Origin: Pseudomonadales bacterium
Lineage (GTDB): Bacteria > Pseudomonadota > Gammaproteobacteria > Pseudomonadales > Azotimanducaceae
NCBI GenBank assembly: GCA_019634925.1
Contig: JAHCAL010000001.1
Span: 558,001 to 622,000, forward strand
Reading direction: 5' to 3'
DNA length: 64,000 nt
Below the pieces are notes generated by a model. That model did not search any database, was not told where the DNA came from, and saw nothing but the letters and a program-made list of their open reading frames with translations. The first letter of the stretch is position 1. The number at the start of each line of letters is the position of its first letter. Of this stretch, positions 25,334 to 32,919 are shown one piece after another. The position numbers and the translations under genes were made by a program.

Positions 25334-26475
25334 GAGTGGCTGCCCCCGAGCAGACCGCGTCGGGCGAGGTTGTGCATCAGGGCGCTGACCCCGCGCTGCC
25401 AGGCCGGGGCGCTCGCGCAATGGACGACGCGGTTCTCGAGCGTTCCGAGGCGTGAAGACGTGATGCGGACCCGGTCCCCGACGTGGTGCGTGAAGCCCAT
25501 GCCCGGGGCGTCCCGGTCCTGGACCGGTGCGAACGGCGTGCCGAGAAACAGCACGAAGCCGTCCGGGTACCGGTGATCCGGGTTGTACACCTGTGCGACC
25601 AGGTCCAATGGGTCGCGGCTGATCGCGGTCAGATCACCGCGCTCGTCGAGCGCGAAGCCGTCCGTGCCTTCGATCCGGAGCCTGAGGGTAGCGGTGCGCA
25701 CGTCGTCCATCGTGAACGCATCGTCGAACAGGCGTATGAACGGGCCGAGCGCGCAGGACGCGTTGTTGTCCTTGGCCTTGCCGAGCAGCAGGGCGCTGCG
25801 CCCTTCGAAGTCGCGCAGGTTCATGTCGTTGCCGAGGGTTGCCCCACGCGGGCGGCCACGGCCGTCACATACCAGGACCACTTCGGGCTCCGAATTGCTC
25901 CAGAGGCTGTCGGCGCGCACGCCGATGGGTTGGCCATGCCCGACCGCCGACAGCACGGGCGCCTTCGTGAATACTTCGGCGTCGGGGCCGATCGCGACTT
26001 CGAGGTACTGTGACCAGGATCCATCTTCGATCAGTGCGGACTTGAGCGCCTGGGCTGCGGCCGAGCCGGGGCGGATGTTCGCGAGGTCGGCGCCGATCCG
26101 GCGGGCGAGTGCCGTCCGGATCCGCTCGGCGAGCGACGCATCTCCGCGCGCACGCTCCTCGATGACCCGTTCGATCGCGGACCGGGCGAACGTGACGCCC
26201 GCGGCCTTGATGCACTGCAGATCCACGGGCGGGAGCAGGGTGGCACGCTCGCCGAGGCCCAGGGTTCGAGCATCGTCCGGGTCGATCCGGCCGACCTCGT
26301 CGCCGGCCACCGCCGTTCCCGGCTCCGCGCGATTCAGGACGTCGGCGGTGGTCGGGGCAGTCGCCGAAAGGTCGAACATGCGTCCGTTGCGGACCAGCAC
26401 GGGCAACGGTCCGTCGCCGAGATCGACGCGGCCCAGCAGTGTCGCCGCGTGCAGGTCATCGGGCAGCCAGTTCAA
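25330..26475 (-). CDS. FAH-family protein, 2-keto-3-deoxy-pentonate dehydratase-like (XylX type)
   Basis: A 381-residue fumarylacetoacetate-hydrolase-fold protein of the long XylX/KdxD-like group: ATLLGRVDLGDGPLPVLVR, PPVDLQCIKAAGVTFARS, ERVIEERARGD, the metal ligands in SEPEVVLV, then GNDMNLRDFEGRSALLLGKAKDNNASC. In the oxidative pentose (Weimberg) pathway such enzymes dehydrate 2-keto-3-deoxy-pentonate to alpha-ketoglutarate semialdehyde, and the coupled aldehyde dehydrogenase then gives 2-oxoglutarate. No sugar dehydrogenase or lactonase is nearby, so it may act on another 2-oxo acid, or as an acylpyruvate-type hydrolase. The assignment to XylX type comes from recalled motifs, not an alignment. 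Confidence 0.8.
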   Translation of the reverse strand: MNWLPDDLHAATLLGRVDLGDGPLPVLVRNGRMFDLSATAPTTADVLNRAEPGTAVAGDEVGRIDPDDARTLGLGERATLLPPVDLQCIKAAGVTFARSAIERVIEERARGDASLAERIRTALARRIGADLANIRPGSAAAQALKSALIEDGSWSQYLEVAIGPDAEVFTKAPVLSAVGHGQPIGVRADSLWSNSEPEVVLVCDGRGRPRGATLGNDMNLRDFEGRSALLLGKAKDNNASCALGPFIRLFDDAFTMDDVRTATLRLRIEGTDGFALDERGDLTAISRDPLDLVAQVYNPDHRYPDGFVLFLGTPFAPVQDRDAPGMGFTHHVGDRVRITSSRLGTLENRVVHCASAPAWQRGVSALMHNLARRGLLGGSHS

Positions 26476-26537
26476 TTCGATGGTCTCCTCGATGGCAGCC
26501 GCGTTGCTGCCGCGGGTTCGCGCAGCACTGCAGCCGC

Positions 26538-27572
26538 TCAGATTGTCCGGTCGAGCACCACGCCGAGAATCGCTTCGTAGAGCGGCCGGAAGTCCTGTCC
26601 GGTGAAATTGATGGTTCCGGTGATCGTCGCGCGCAGGTTCGGGATGTACTGCATGAACGAACCCCAGTGCCCGCCGTGTCCCCAGAGCGACTGCATGGTG
26701 GCGGGCTCACCCGGCGCCGATTCGCGCCGGATGCCGATCCCGAGCCCGTAGTGATGGTTCGGCGTCGCCACCGGAACCAGCATGCGGTCGAGGGTCGTGT
26801 GCGCCACGAGCTCGCCGCGGAACAGGCCGAGCAGGAAGCGTTCGAGGTCGGCGAGCGTCGACACGTGTCCGCCGGCAGCCCAATCGAGGCAGCCGTTGAT
26901 GGCGAGCGCGTCCCAATCGCCCGAATAACAGTGCGACAGGCTGCTGCGCGGCGCCTCGTGGCCTTCGAGCCAGGTGTCGGTCATGCCGAGCGGTTCGAGG
27001 ATGTGCTCACGGCACTGGGCGGCGTAGCTCGTGCCGGTGACGATTTCGAGCATGCGCCCGAGCAGCACGTAGCCGGTGTCGGAATACACGTGCCGTTCGC
27101 CGACCGCACCCACCGGCTCCGCATGATCGACCGCCCACTGGAGGATTTCCTGCGGCTCGCGAAACCGCAGGGGGTCGCTGCGGATCTCCTGCGACCAGGC
27201 CGGGGTCAGGGCGAAATCCCAGAGCCCGGCGGTGTGATTGAGCAGGTGCTCGAGAGTGATGCGGCGGCTGTCCGGGTGCAGCCGGTCCAGCAGTGCCGGT
27301 TCGAAGTAGGGAACCAGCGTATCGCCGAGCGACAGCGTACCGCGCTCCACGAGTCGCATGACCAGTACTGCCGTGAAGACCTTCGACATGCTGGCGATGC
27401 GGAAGCCGTCGTCGATCGTGATGGGTCGTTCGGACCCCCTGCCGAAAGCGCCCGCGGCGCCGCGGAACCGGATGCCCTGCAGTGGCGCATGCACGCCGAG
27501 CAACACGCCGGTATCGTGCCGCGCGGATACGGTTTCCAGCAGGGCCGCAAATCTTTCGTCGTGACGGGTCAT
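26538..27572 (-). CDS. Class C beta-lactamase-family serine hydrolase
   Basis: A 344-residue penicillin-binding-fold hydrolase, first gene of the minus-strand operon. Motifs: SMSK in FRIASMSKVFTAVLVM (about residues 59-74), Tyr-Ser-Asp in HVYSDTGYVLLGR, and HGG in SLWGHGGHWGSFMQY. No signal peptide is evident. ATG 27572 is chosen: it has GGAG 12 bases upstream, and the predicted promoter (27650-27678) lies about 78 bp before it, whereas the longer reading to 27662 would start inside the promoter. It is a paralogue-type partner of the hydrolase at 13300, so each operon of the pair carries one. Bond specificity (D-amino amide, ester or lactam) is unknown. Confidence 0.86.
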   Translation of the reverse strand: MTRHDERFAALLETVSARHDTGVLLGVHAPLQGIRFRGAAGAFGRGSERPITIDDGFRIASMSKVFTAVLVMRLVERGTLSLGDTLVPYFEPALLDRLHPDSRRITLEHLLNHTAGLWDFALTPAWSQEIRSDPLRFREPQEILQWAVDHAEPVGAVGERHVYSDTGYVLLGRMLEIVTGTSYAAQCREHILEPLGMTDTWLEGHEAPRSSLSHCYSGDWDALAINGCLDWAAGGHVSTLADLERFLLGLFRGELVAHTTLDRMLVPVATPNHHYGLGIGIRRESAPGEPATMQSLWGHGGHWGSFMQYIPNLRATITGTINFTGQDFRPLYEAILGVVLDRTI

Positions 27573-27648
27573 GCTGTGCCGGGCTCCAGTGACGTGGCGC
27601 GTGGCTGGCGATTGGCGCCGCGCTGATTCTGTTGGGGTTTCCCGCTTC

Positions 27649-27678
27649 AATCCTAATAGCATTAAGATTGTTGTTCAA
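27649..27678 (-). promoter_or_regulatory. Promoter of the serine hydrolase/FAH/ALDH operon with the shared 21-bp near-palindrome
   Basis: On the minus strand TTGAAC (27678-27673), 17 bp and TAGGAT (27655-27650) form a sigma70-like promoter. The near-palindrome occupies 27649-27669: plus-strand arms AATCCTAAT and ATTAAGATT around AGC. It places the -10 at positions 15-20 of the motif, exactly as at 10862-10882. No matching -35 is seen for rightward transcription, so this copy mainly serves the minus-strand operon. Confidence 0.65.
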
Positions 27679-27737
27679 CGAAAATCTGGCTCGTGCCAGC
27701 CACCGGATGCACGCACGCTCGCCGGGCTTTCGGCCAC

Positions 27738-27820
27738 GTCGGGGACCGGTCGGGCAGGCGTTGACAGGGGCGTGGGCGCCCAATACCGTGCCCGGCCTGC
27801 CCCCGGGGAACCGGGCCGAC
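27738..27820 (+). promoter_or_regulatory. Strongly structured 5' leader of the TMEM165/GDT1-family gene
   Basis: Three nested stems pair in order: GTCGG (27738-27742) with CCGAC (27816-27820), CCGGT (27746-27750) with ACCGG (27810-27814), and GGGCAGGC (27752-27759) with GCCTGCCC (27795-27802). The last loop is about 35 nt and the structure ends 15 bp before the ATG. Relatives of the downstream gene are often under a manganese riboswitch (yybP-ykoY). I could not find that class's conserved loop sequences, so this may be another regulatory leader or chance GC-rich folding. Confidence 0.4.
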
Positions 27821-27835
27821 GTGCGTCGAGGGTTT

Positions 27836-28429
27836 ATGAGCGTGTGGCTGTCCGGCGTGGGGCCGGCATTCTGGGCGACCGTATCGACGTTCGCGGTCAT
27901 CTTCCTCGCCGAACTCGGCGACAAGTCGCAGCTGGTCTGCATGACGCTCGCGGCGCGCCACCGCCGGGTGCCGGTGCTGATCGGCGCCGTCGCAGCATTC
28001 GTCCTGCTGAACGGTCTGGCGGTGGTGTTCGGCGTCGGCCTCGCGAAGTGGATTCCGGAGCGGATCCTCGCGATCGCGGTCGCGATCCTGTTCGCCGTGT
28101 TCGGCGTGCTTGCCCTGCTCGCGCGCGAAGCGGATCCCGATGCGGCGCCCGCGGCCTGGAGCCGCGGCGGTATCGTGGCAGCCACCTTTTCGATGATCGT
28201 GCTGGCCGAGATGGGCGACAAGACCCAGATCGCGGTAGCGGGCCTGGCGGCGACCCTCGCGCCGGTTGCGGTATGGCTCGGTGCGACGCTGGCACTGGCC
28301 GCGACGTCTGCGCTCGGCGTATGGGTCGGCTCGCGCCTGCTCCAGGTCATGCCGCTGCACCGCTTGCATCAGCTGTCCGGGGTGCTGTTCCTGGCGCTCG
28401 CCGCGCTCGCGCTCACGCGTGTGTTCTGA
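27836..28429 (+). CDS. TMEM165/GDT1 family cation (Mn2+/Ca2+) exporter
   Basis: A 197-residue inner-membrane protein made of two homologous halves, each with the family signature E-x-G-D-K-S/T: AELGDKSQ (25-32) and AEMGDKTQ (about 122-129). About six hydrophobic helices are visible. Family members export manganese (MneA) or exchange Ca2+/Mn2+ for protons. ATG 27836 has GAGGG just upstream; the upstream extension carries no family sequence. It is preceded by a structured leader and diverges from the serine-hydrolase operon. It converges on the DUF5916 gene with a 28-bp gap. Confidence 0.9.
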   Translation: MSVWLSGVGPAFWATVSTFAVIFLAELGDKSQLVCMTLAARHRRVPVLIGAVAAFVLLNGLAVVFGVGLAKWIPERILAIAVAILFAVFGVLALLAREADPDAAPAAWSRGGIVAATFSMIVLAEMGDKTQIAVAGLAATLAPVAVWLGATLALAATSALGVWVGSRLLQVMPLHRLHQLSGVLFLALAALALTRVF

Positions 28430-28457
28430 ACCGGTCGAGCCCCTGCCGACCCGCGCC

Positions 28458-30749
28458 TCAGAGCACGTCGAAGATCCAGCTGAACTTGAGCGCGAGCTCC
28501 CGGCGTTTCTCCATCGGGCCGATGATGGTCTCGTCGTCCACCTCGTTGTAGACCAGGAACAGGCCCGCATTGGCGCTCTGCAGCCACGAGAAGCGCAGGT
28601 TGGTCGCAAAGAGGTCGGTACGGTCGTCGTACTGGATCAGCGCCTGCAGCAGCATCCGCGGCGTGAGCGAATAGGACAGCCGCATCCGCCCGACGTTGAT
28701 CTCCACGTCGCCGTTCTCCACGGGCAGGTCGAGCCGGTTGTAGACCCAGGACAGCTCCGAGGTGAACGCGTCGCCCCAGCGATAGCGGAGCGTCGGGGTC
28801 AGGTTGACCCTGTCGCCGCCGAAGAAGCCCCCGATCCGGGACTGCAGGTTCAGCGACAGCGGTGCGCCCTGGTTGGTGATGAACACCAGCTGGGCTTCCT
28901 GCTCGTCGTATTCGCCGACCGGAACGGTCACGCCGCGCACGATCTCGAAGGGCTCGCGCACGTATTCGTAGACCAGGTTCAGGCCGGTGTGCACCTCGAG
29001 GCCGGAGCGCCACTCCCAGTGGTTGTCGATGTGGATGAACCCGCTCTCGTACAGGCCGTCGGTGCCCCAGAAGCCGCGGTACACGACGTGTGGACGCAGT
29101 TCATGGAAGCCCATCAGGTCGTCCGGCCGTATGCGGCGCAGAATGGTGAACTCGCCCTTCTGGTAGTCGCGCCGACGCAGAAAGCCGACCTCGGGATTGA
29201 AGTTCCTGCCGACTTCGGTGAATCCCACGCTGTTGCTCCACGCGGCCGAGTTGTACTGGCCGATGAGCGAAAATGCATGGTCGTCGCCGCGTCGCCCCGG
29301 GGTCTCGCTCTTCGCGACATAGCCGCGCACGATGCCGTCGCGGCCGATGCCGAGACGCCCGTCGACGGCGTAGGTCCGGTTGTAGTCGTTGTCGGCCCGG
29401 CCGCTGATCGAGCCGTCGCCCTTGCGTTCCACGACGATCGCGCCGATGGCCGACCGATTGGGCAGTTCCTGGTTGATCCGCGCGACCGTGAAGTCGTTGC
29501 GTGGCGCAACCCCGTCGAGACTTTCGGTGCGCATGCGCAGCAGGCCGAGATTGGTGCTTTCGCCCGCCTTGCCGGAAACCCGTGCGCCACCCTCGATGGG
29601 CTGTGGTGCGCCGTTGCCGGCGATGCCGATACGGCGGCTGAAGAACAGCTCGACCTCCTGCGGCGTGCCGACCGTGAACTGCCCGGCGTTCTCGAGGAAA
29701 AACGGGCGCTTCTCCGGGAAGAACAGGTTGAACCGGTCGAGATTGACCTGCAGGTCGTCGACTTCGACCTGCGCGAAGTCGGTGTTGTAGGTGAGGTCGA
29801 GCGTCAGGCTCGGGGTCAGGGAGTACTTGACGTCGACGCCCGCCTCGCGGTCGTACTCGGTGCCGGTGAGTGCGCCACCGCGCTGGGCGCGGCCAAGGAC
29901 GTAGGGCACCACCTGCAGGTTGCGCTGGGCTGGCAGGGCTAGTCCCTGGACCCGGCCCGCGCGGGAGACACGGTACAGGTTGTATTGCCGCGGCAGCGGT
30001 GCCCAGTACGCGACTTCGTTGTTGCGGCGGATGTTGCGCTGGAAATTGATCCCCCACACGGGGGTCTCGGCCGCGTTGAAGCGCAGCGATCGGAACGGAA
30101 TGCGCATCTCCGCGCTCCAGCCGTAGTCGCCGGTGCGTGCGCGCACCGACCAGCTGGTATCCCATTGCAGGTTGAAGCCACCGCCCGCGGTGTTGTTCTG
30201 GCTCTCACCCTCGCGGGTGACCTGGCCGTCGTACTCGATCCCCACCGGATTGGTGCCGAACACGAAGCCGTTCTGGCCGTCGCGGAAGGTGTCGATGATG
30301 ACCTGGAAGCTGTCGCTCTCGTCCAGCGACGAGTCGCGCCGGCTGTCCGCGACGATGATGCCGCTCGGCAGGTCGTCGTAGCAGACCACGCCGATGTACA
30401 GGGCGTCCTCGGTATAGCCGATGAAGACCTCGGTGCGCTGGCTGGCGGGCTGGCCTTCGAACGGGCGCACCTGCCAGAACTCGGATGCCGGTACCATGCC
30501 GGCCCACGCGGGGTCGCCGAGTACGCTCCCGTCGAGTTCCGGTGAACTGACGAGCCGGTGCGCGCGCGCAACCGGCGGCTCGGCCGGCGCCGCTGGTCGG
30601 GTGCGCGGCTCGCCGGTGAGCGGCCCGGTGGCTGCCGGATCCGGCGCCGCGGGGTCGATGGTCGCTGCCGCGAAAGCCTGCCCGCACACCAGCAGTGCGA
30701 GCCACGCGGCCTGGCGGACCAGGCCGGGTCGAGACCCGTGTCTTGTCAT
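28458..30749 (-). CDS. DUF5916 outer-membrane beta-barrel protein with N-terminal carbohydrate-binding-like domain
   Basis: A 763-residue protein with a signal peptide (hydrophobic AAWLALLVCGQAFAAA). A DOMON/CBM9-like beta-sandwich follows (about residues 65-230, with ELDGSVLGDPAWAGM, then EVFIGYTEDALYIGVVCYDD and WSAEMRIPFRSLRF). A long C-terminal beta-barrel (DUF5916) ends in the aromatic-rich LALKFSWIFDVL expected for BamA recognition. NLFFPEKRPFFLENAGQF is a hallmark of the family. ATG 30749 has an AAGGGGG ribosome site nine bases upstream. Such proteins are common near peptidases and TonB receptors; the function is unproven, and surface binding of a substrate is one guess. Gap of 30 bp to the upstream gene on the same strand. 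Confidence 0.85.
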   Translation of the reverse strand: MTRHGSRPGLVRQAAWLALLVCGQAFAAATIDPAAPDPAATGPLTGEPRTRPAAPAEPPVARAHRLVSSPELDGSVLGDPAWAGMVPASEFWQVRPFEGQPASQRTEVFIGYTEDALYIGVVCYDDLPSGIIVADSRRDSSLDESDSFQVIIDTFRDGQNGFVFGTNPVGIEYDGQVTREGESQNNTAGGGFNLQWDTSWSVRARTGDYGWSAEMRIPFRSLRFNAAETPVWGINFQRNIRRNNEVAYWAPLPRQYNLYRVSRAGRVQGLALPAQRNLQVVPYVLGRAQRGGALTGTEYDREAGVDVKYSLTPSLTLDLTYNTDFAQVEVDDLQVNLDRFNLFFPEKRPFFLENAGQFTVGTPQEVELFFSRRIGIAGNGAPQPIEGGARVSGKAGESTNLGLLRMRTESLDGVAPRNDFTVARINQELPNRSAIGAIVVERKGDGSISGRADNDYNRTYAVDGRLGIGRDGIVRGYVAKSETPGRRGDDHAFSLIGQYNSAAWSNSVGFTEVGRNFNPEVGFLRRRDYQKGEFTILRRIRPDDLMGFHELRPHVVYRGFWGTDGLYESGFIHIDNHWEWRSGLEVHTGLNLVYEYVREPFEIVRGVTVPVGEYDEQEAQLVFITNQGAPLSLNLQSRIGGFFGGDRVNLTPTLRYRWGDAFTSELSWVYNRLDLPVENGDVEINVGRMRLSYSLTPRMLLQALIQYDDRTDLFATNLRFSWLQSANAGLFLVYNEVDDETIIGPMEKRRELALKFSWIFDVL

Positions 30750-30779
30750 CCGATGAATCCCCCTTCGAGCCAATCCCGA

Positions 30780-31538
30780 TCAGTCGATGCGCCCGATCCA
30801 GGTCTGCCTGGCGAATGCGGCGAGCGCCCCGCTGTCGTCGAACAGCGCCGTGCCGGCGAAGTGTTTGCGGCCCTCGATCTCGAGGCGCCACCCGGTCACC
30901 ACCAGGTCCTGTGCGGCCGGTACCGGGCGCAGGACGCGCGCGGTCATCCGGCCGAGCAACCCGGTGCGGATGCCCGCCGCCATGTAGGCGAACTGGCCGG
31001 GACAGTCGAGCGCGGTCCAGACGATCGCCTCGGGCAGCAGGCCGTCCGGTCCGGCCAGGGCCGGGTGCGGGCGCCATGCCGCGGCCACTCCGTCGAATCC
31101 GGCGACCGGTGCGGCGTAGACGTGCAGGCCGAGTTCAGGGGCCACGTCCGCGCCGCAGCAGGCGCATACCGGGTGAAACCCGGTGCCGCCCGGTATGAGC
31201 GGATTCACGTCCCGATGGAACGACGGGGAGGCCGGCCGGGCCGCCAGCGCTGCTGCGAACGTGGGTGGCTCGGGGACCTTCAGTCGCAGGGTGGTGCGCT
31301 CGGCTTCCGCGATCAACGTGTCGCCGAGCGTCATCCGCACGTGGTCGGCGTCGGGCCGCTCGATGGACATGGCGGTATCGAGTGGAATCGGCGCACGGAG
31401 GGTCACCTCGATCGCGGCGTCGGCGACCGGCACGGCAGGCGCCCGGAAGCGGGCCGCGACCGCGCCGGCGACGTAGCCGCCGTTACCGGAATTCGGAGGT
31501 CCGCGAAAGCGGGCGGGAATGACGATCGTTTCGGACAC
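30780..31538 (-). CDS. Probable double-hotdog (thioesterase-like) protein
   Basis: A 252-residue cytoplasmic protein. The N-terminal half contains IPARFRGPPNSGNGGYVAGAVAARF and AIEVTLRAPIPLDTAMSIE, the pattern of the first hotdog in acyl-CoA thioesterase-like proteins. The C-terminal half repeats the fold (about 155-250, VWTALDCPGQFAYM, then GWRLEIEGRKHFAGTALFDDSG). Between them is an unusual CACCG cysteine run in a predicted loop. The GTG start at 31538 is favoured because AGGGA lies eight bases upstream; an in-frame ATG at 31568 has no ribosome site. No catalytic residue can be assigned and the acyl substrate is unknown. Confidence 0.65.
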   Translation of the reverse strand: MSETIVIPARFRGPPNSGNGGYVAGAVAARFRAPAVPVADAAIEVTLRAPIPLDTAMSIERPDADHVRMTLGDTLIAEAERTTLRLKVPEPPTFAAALAARPASPSFHRDVNPLIPGGTGFHPVCACCGADVAPELGLHVYAAPVAGFDGVAAAWRPHPALAGPDGLLPEAIVWTALDCPGQFAYMAAGIRTGLLGRMTARVLRPVPAAQDLVVTGWRLEIEGRKHFAGTALFDDSGALAAFARQTWIGRID

Positions 31539-31631
31539 CAGCGGATCCCTGCAGGCGAAACGCCGCATTCTAGCGGGGCTCGCGAGTGGGCAACAAACGC
31601 ATGAGCGGAGGGCCTGGTTGCGTCGTCCGGT

Positions 31632-32768
31632 TCAGGCGCCGAGCCGGAACAGCGGTCGCAGCCGGGTGCCCAGCACGCTGCCGGCGAACGCCGCGGCGAA
31701 CCAGAGCCACCCGTGCAGGCTCGACGACGCGACCCCGCTGAAATACGCGCCGATGTTGCAGCCGTAGGCGAGTCGCGCGCCGTAGCCGAGCATGAGTCCG
31801 CCGACGATCGATGCGAGTACGTGGGGGAGTGGTACCCGCAGGGTCGGTGCGAACCGCCCGGCGCAGCCGGCGGCGACCAGGGCGCCGAGCACGATGCCGA
31901 AGTTCATCACCGACGTGACGTCGGCGAGCACGCTCGCCCGAAGGGCGGCGGCCAGGTCGGGCCGCTGCCAGTACGGCCAGGCGGCGACGTCGATCCCGGC
32001 GAACGCGGCGAGCTTGGAGCCCCACAGGGTGAAGGCGCCGGTGATGCCCCAGGGTCGACCGGCCAGCAGCAGCGTGGCGAGCTGTACGCCGGCAAGCGCG
32101 AGCGCGCCGGCTACGAGTGCCCACGGGCCGCGCAGCCATGAGCCATGACCTGCGCGGATGCTCACTGCCATGCCGTGCCGGCTGTGTTCGAGGACCCGGG
32201 TCGCGCCCCAGATCGCGGCGAACAACGCGAGACTCAGCACCATGGCGCCCGCGAGGCCGAACGACCCGAGCAGCGTGACCGGCGGCAGCGCTGGCGCGGC
32301 CTGCCAGAACGGCGCGTGCCATGCGCCGAGCACTGATCCGGCGATGAACGCCGCCAGCGTGATCACCATGCGGCTGCTGCCGCCGCCGGCAGTGAACAGC
32401 GTGCCCGAGGCGCAGCCGCCGCCGAGTTGCATGCCGACGCCGAACACGAACGCGCCGGCAAGCAGCGCGACGCCGAGCGGTGCCACCGCGCCGCGCAGCG
32501 CCTGGCCGGCGAGCTCGCCCTGCGCCAGGAGCGGCAGGAACAGCACGACCGTTGCCGCGAGCATCACCATCTGCGCGCGCAGGCCGGCGCCGCGCCGTTC
32601 GGTCACGAATTCGCGCCACGCCCAGGTGAAGCCGAACGCGGCATGGTAGAGGATCGCGCCTGCACCGAGACCGACCGTGAACAGCGCGGCCTGGCGGATG
32701 CCATGGGTGACGGCGAGGTGCGTGCCGAGGAGGATGGCGAGGATCGAGCCGACGGCCGTGGCATTCAA
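31632..32768 (-). CDS. YeeE/YedE family transporter (TsuA-like thiosulfate importer)
   Basis: A 378-residue inner-membrane protein with about nine to ten hydrophobic helices. The two halves each carry the small-residue cysteine motif of the family: QLGGGCASGTLFTAGGGSSRM (first half) and RLAYGCNIGAYFSGVASSSLHGWLW (second half), plus a lone Cys in AAGCAGRF. In TsuA these cysteines relay thiosulfate inward. The reading frame is open far upstream through a hexanucleotide repeat; I choose TTG 32768, right before the first helix and nine bases after GGAAA. The start is uncertain. No sulfur-metabolism gene is adjacent. Confidence 0.85.
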   Translation of the reverse strand: MNATAVGSILAILLGTHLAVTHGIRQAALFTVGLGAGAILYHAAFGFTWAWREFVTERRGAGLRAQMVMLAATVVLFLPLLAQGELAGQALRGAVAPLGVALLAGAFVFGVGMQLGGGCASGTLFTAGGGSSRMVITLAAFIAGSVLGAWHAPFWQAAPALPPVTLLGSFGLAGAMVLSLALFAAIWGATRVLEHSRHGMAVSIRAGHGSWLRGPWALVAGALALAGVQLATLLLAGRPWGITGAFTLWGSKLAAFAGIDVAAWPYWQRPDLAAALRASVLADVTSVMNFGIVLGALVAAGCAGRFAPTLRVPLPHVLASIVGGLMLGYGARLAYGCNIGAYFSGVASSSLHGWLWFAAAFAGSVLGTRLRPLFRLGA

Positions 32769-32820
32769 GGCGCTTGGTTTCCGGAAGGCGCGGTCGGGCG
32801 AGTATAGTCGCTGGCGCTGG

Positions 32821-32856
32821 TGTTGGTGTTGGTGTTGGTGTTGGTGTTGGTGTTGG
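32821..32856 (+). repeat. Hexanucleotide microsatellite, six copies of TGTTGG
   Basis: Six perfect tandem TGTTGG units, with degenerate CTGG-type units just before. It lies in the 151-bp divergent region between the YeeE transporter and the DUF2721 gene. Tracts like this slip during replication and could change promoter spacing or phase; read on the minus strand it would encode a His-Gln repeat if the transporter used an upstream start. Confidence 0.9.
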
Positions 32857-32919
32857 GGCCGGCAGTCAGGCAACTGGCGCCGGCCAGCTGGGTGAACTCG
32901 GCAAGGCGGGGAGACTGTC

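Noticed and set aside
10929..27572. Microcystin (mlr) degradation cluster
   Set aside because: MlrB is a class C hydrolase, but no MlrA (CAAX-type protease) or MlrC gene is present.
27670..27835. yybP-ykoY manganese riboswitch
   Set aside because: The gene context fits, but the conserved loop sequences of that class were not found; kept only as a structured leader.
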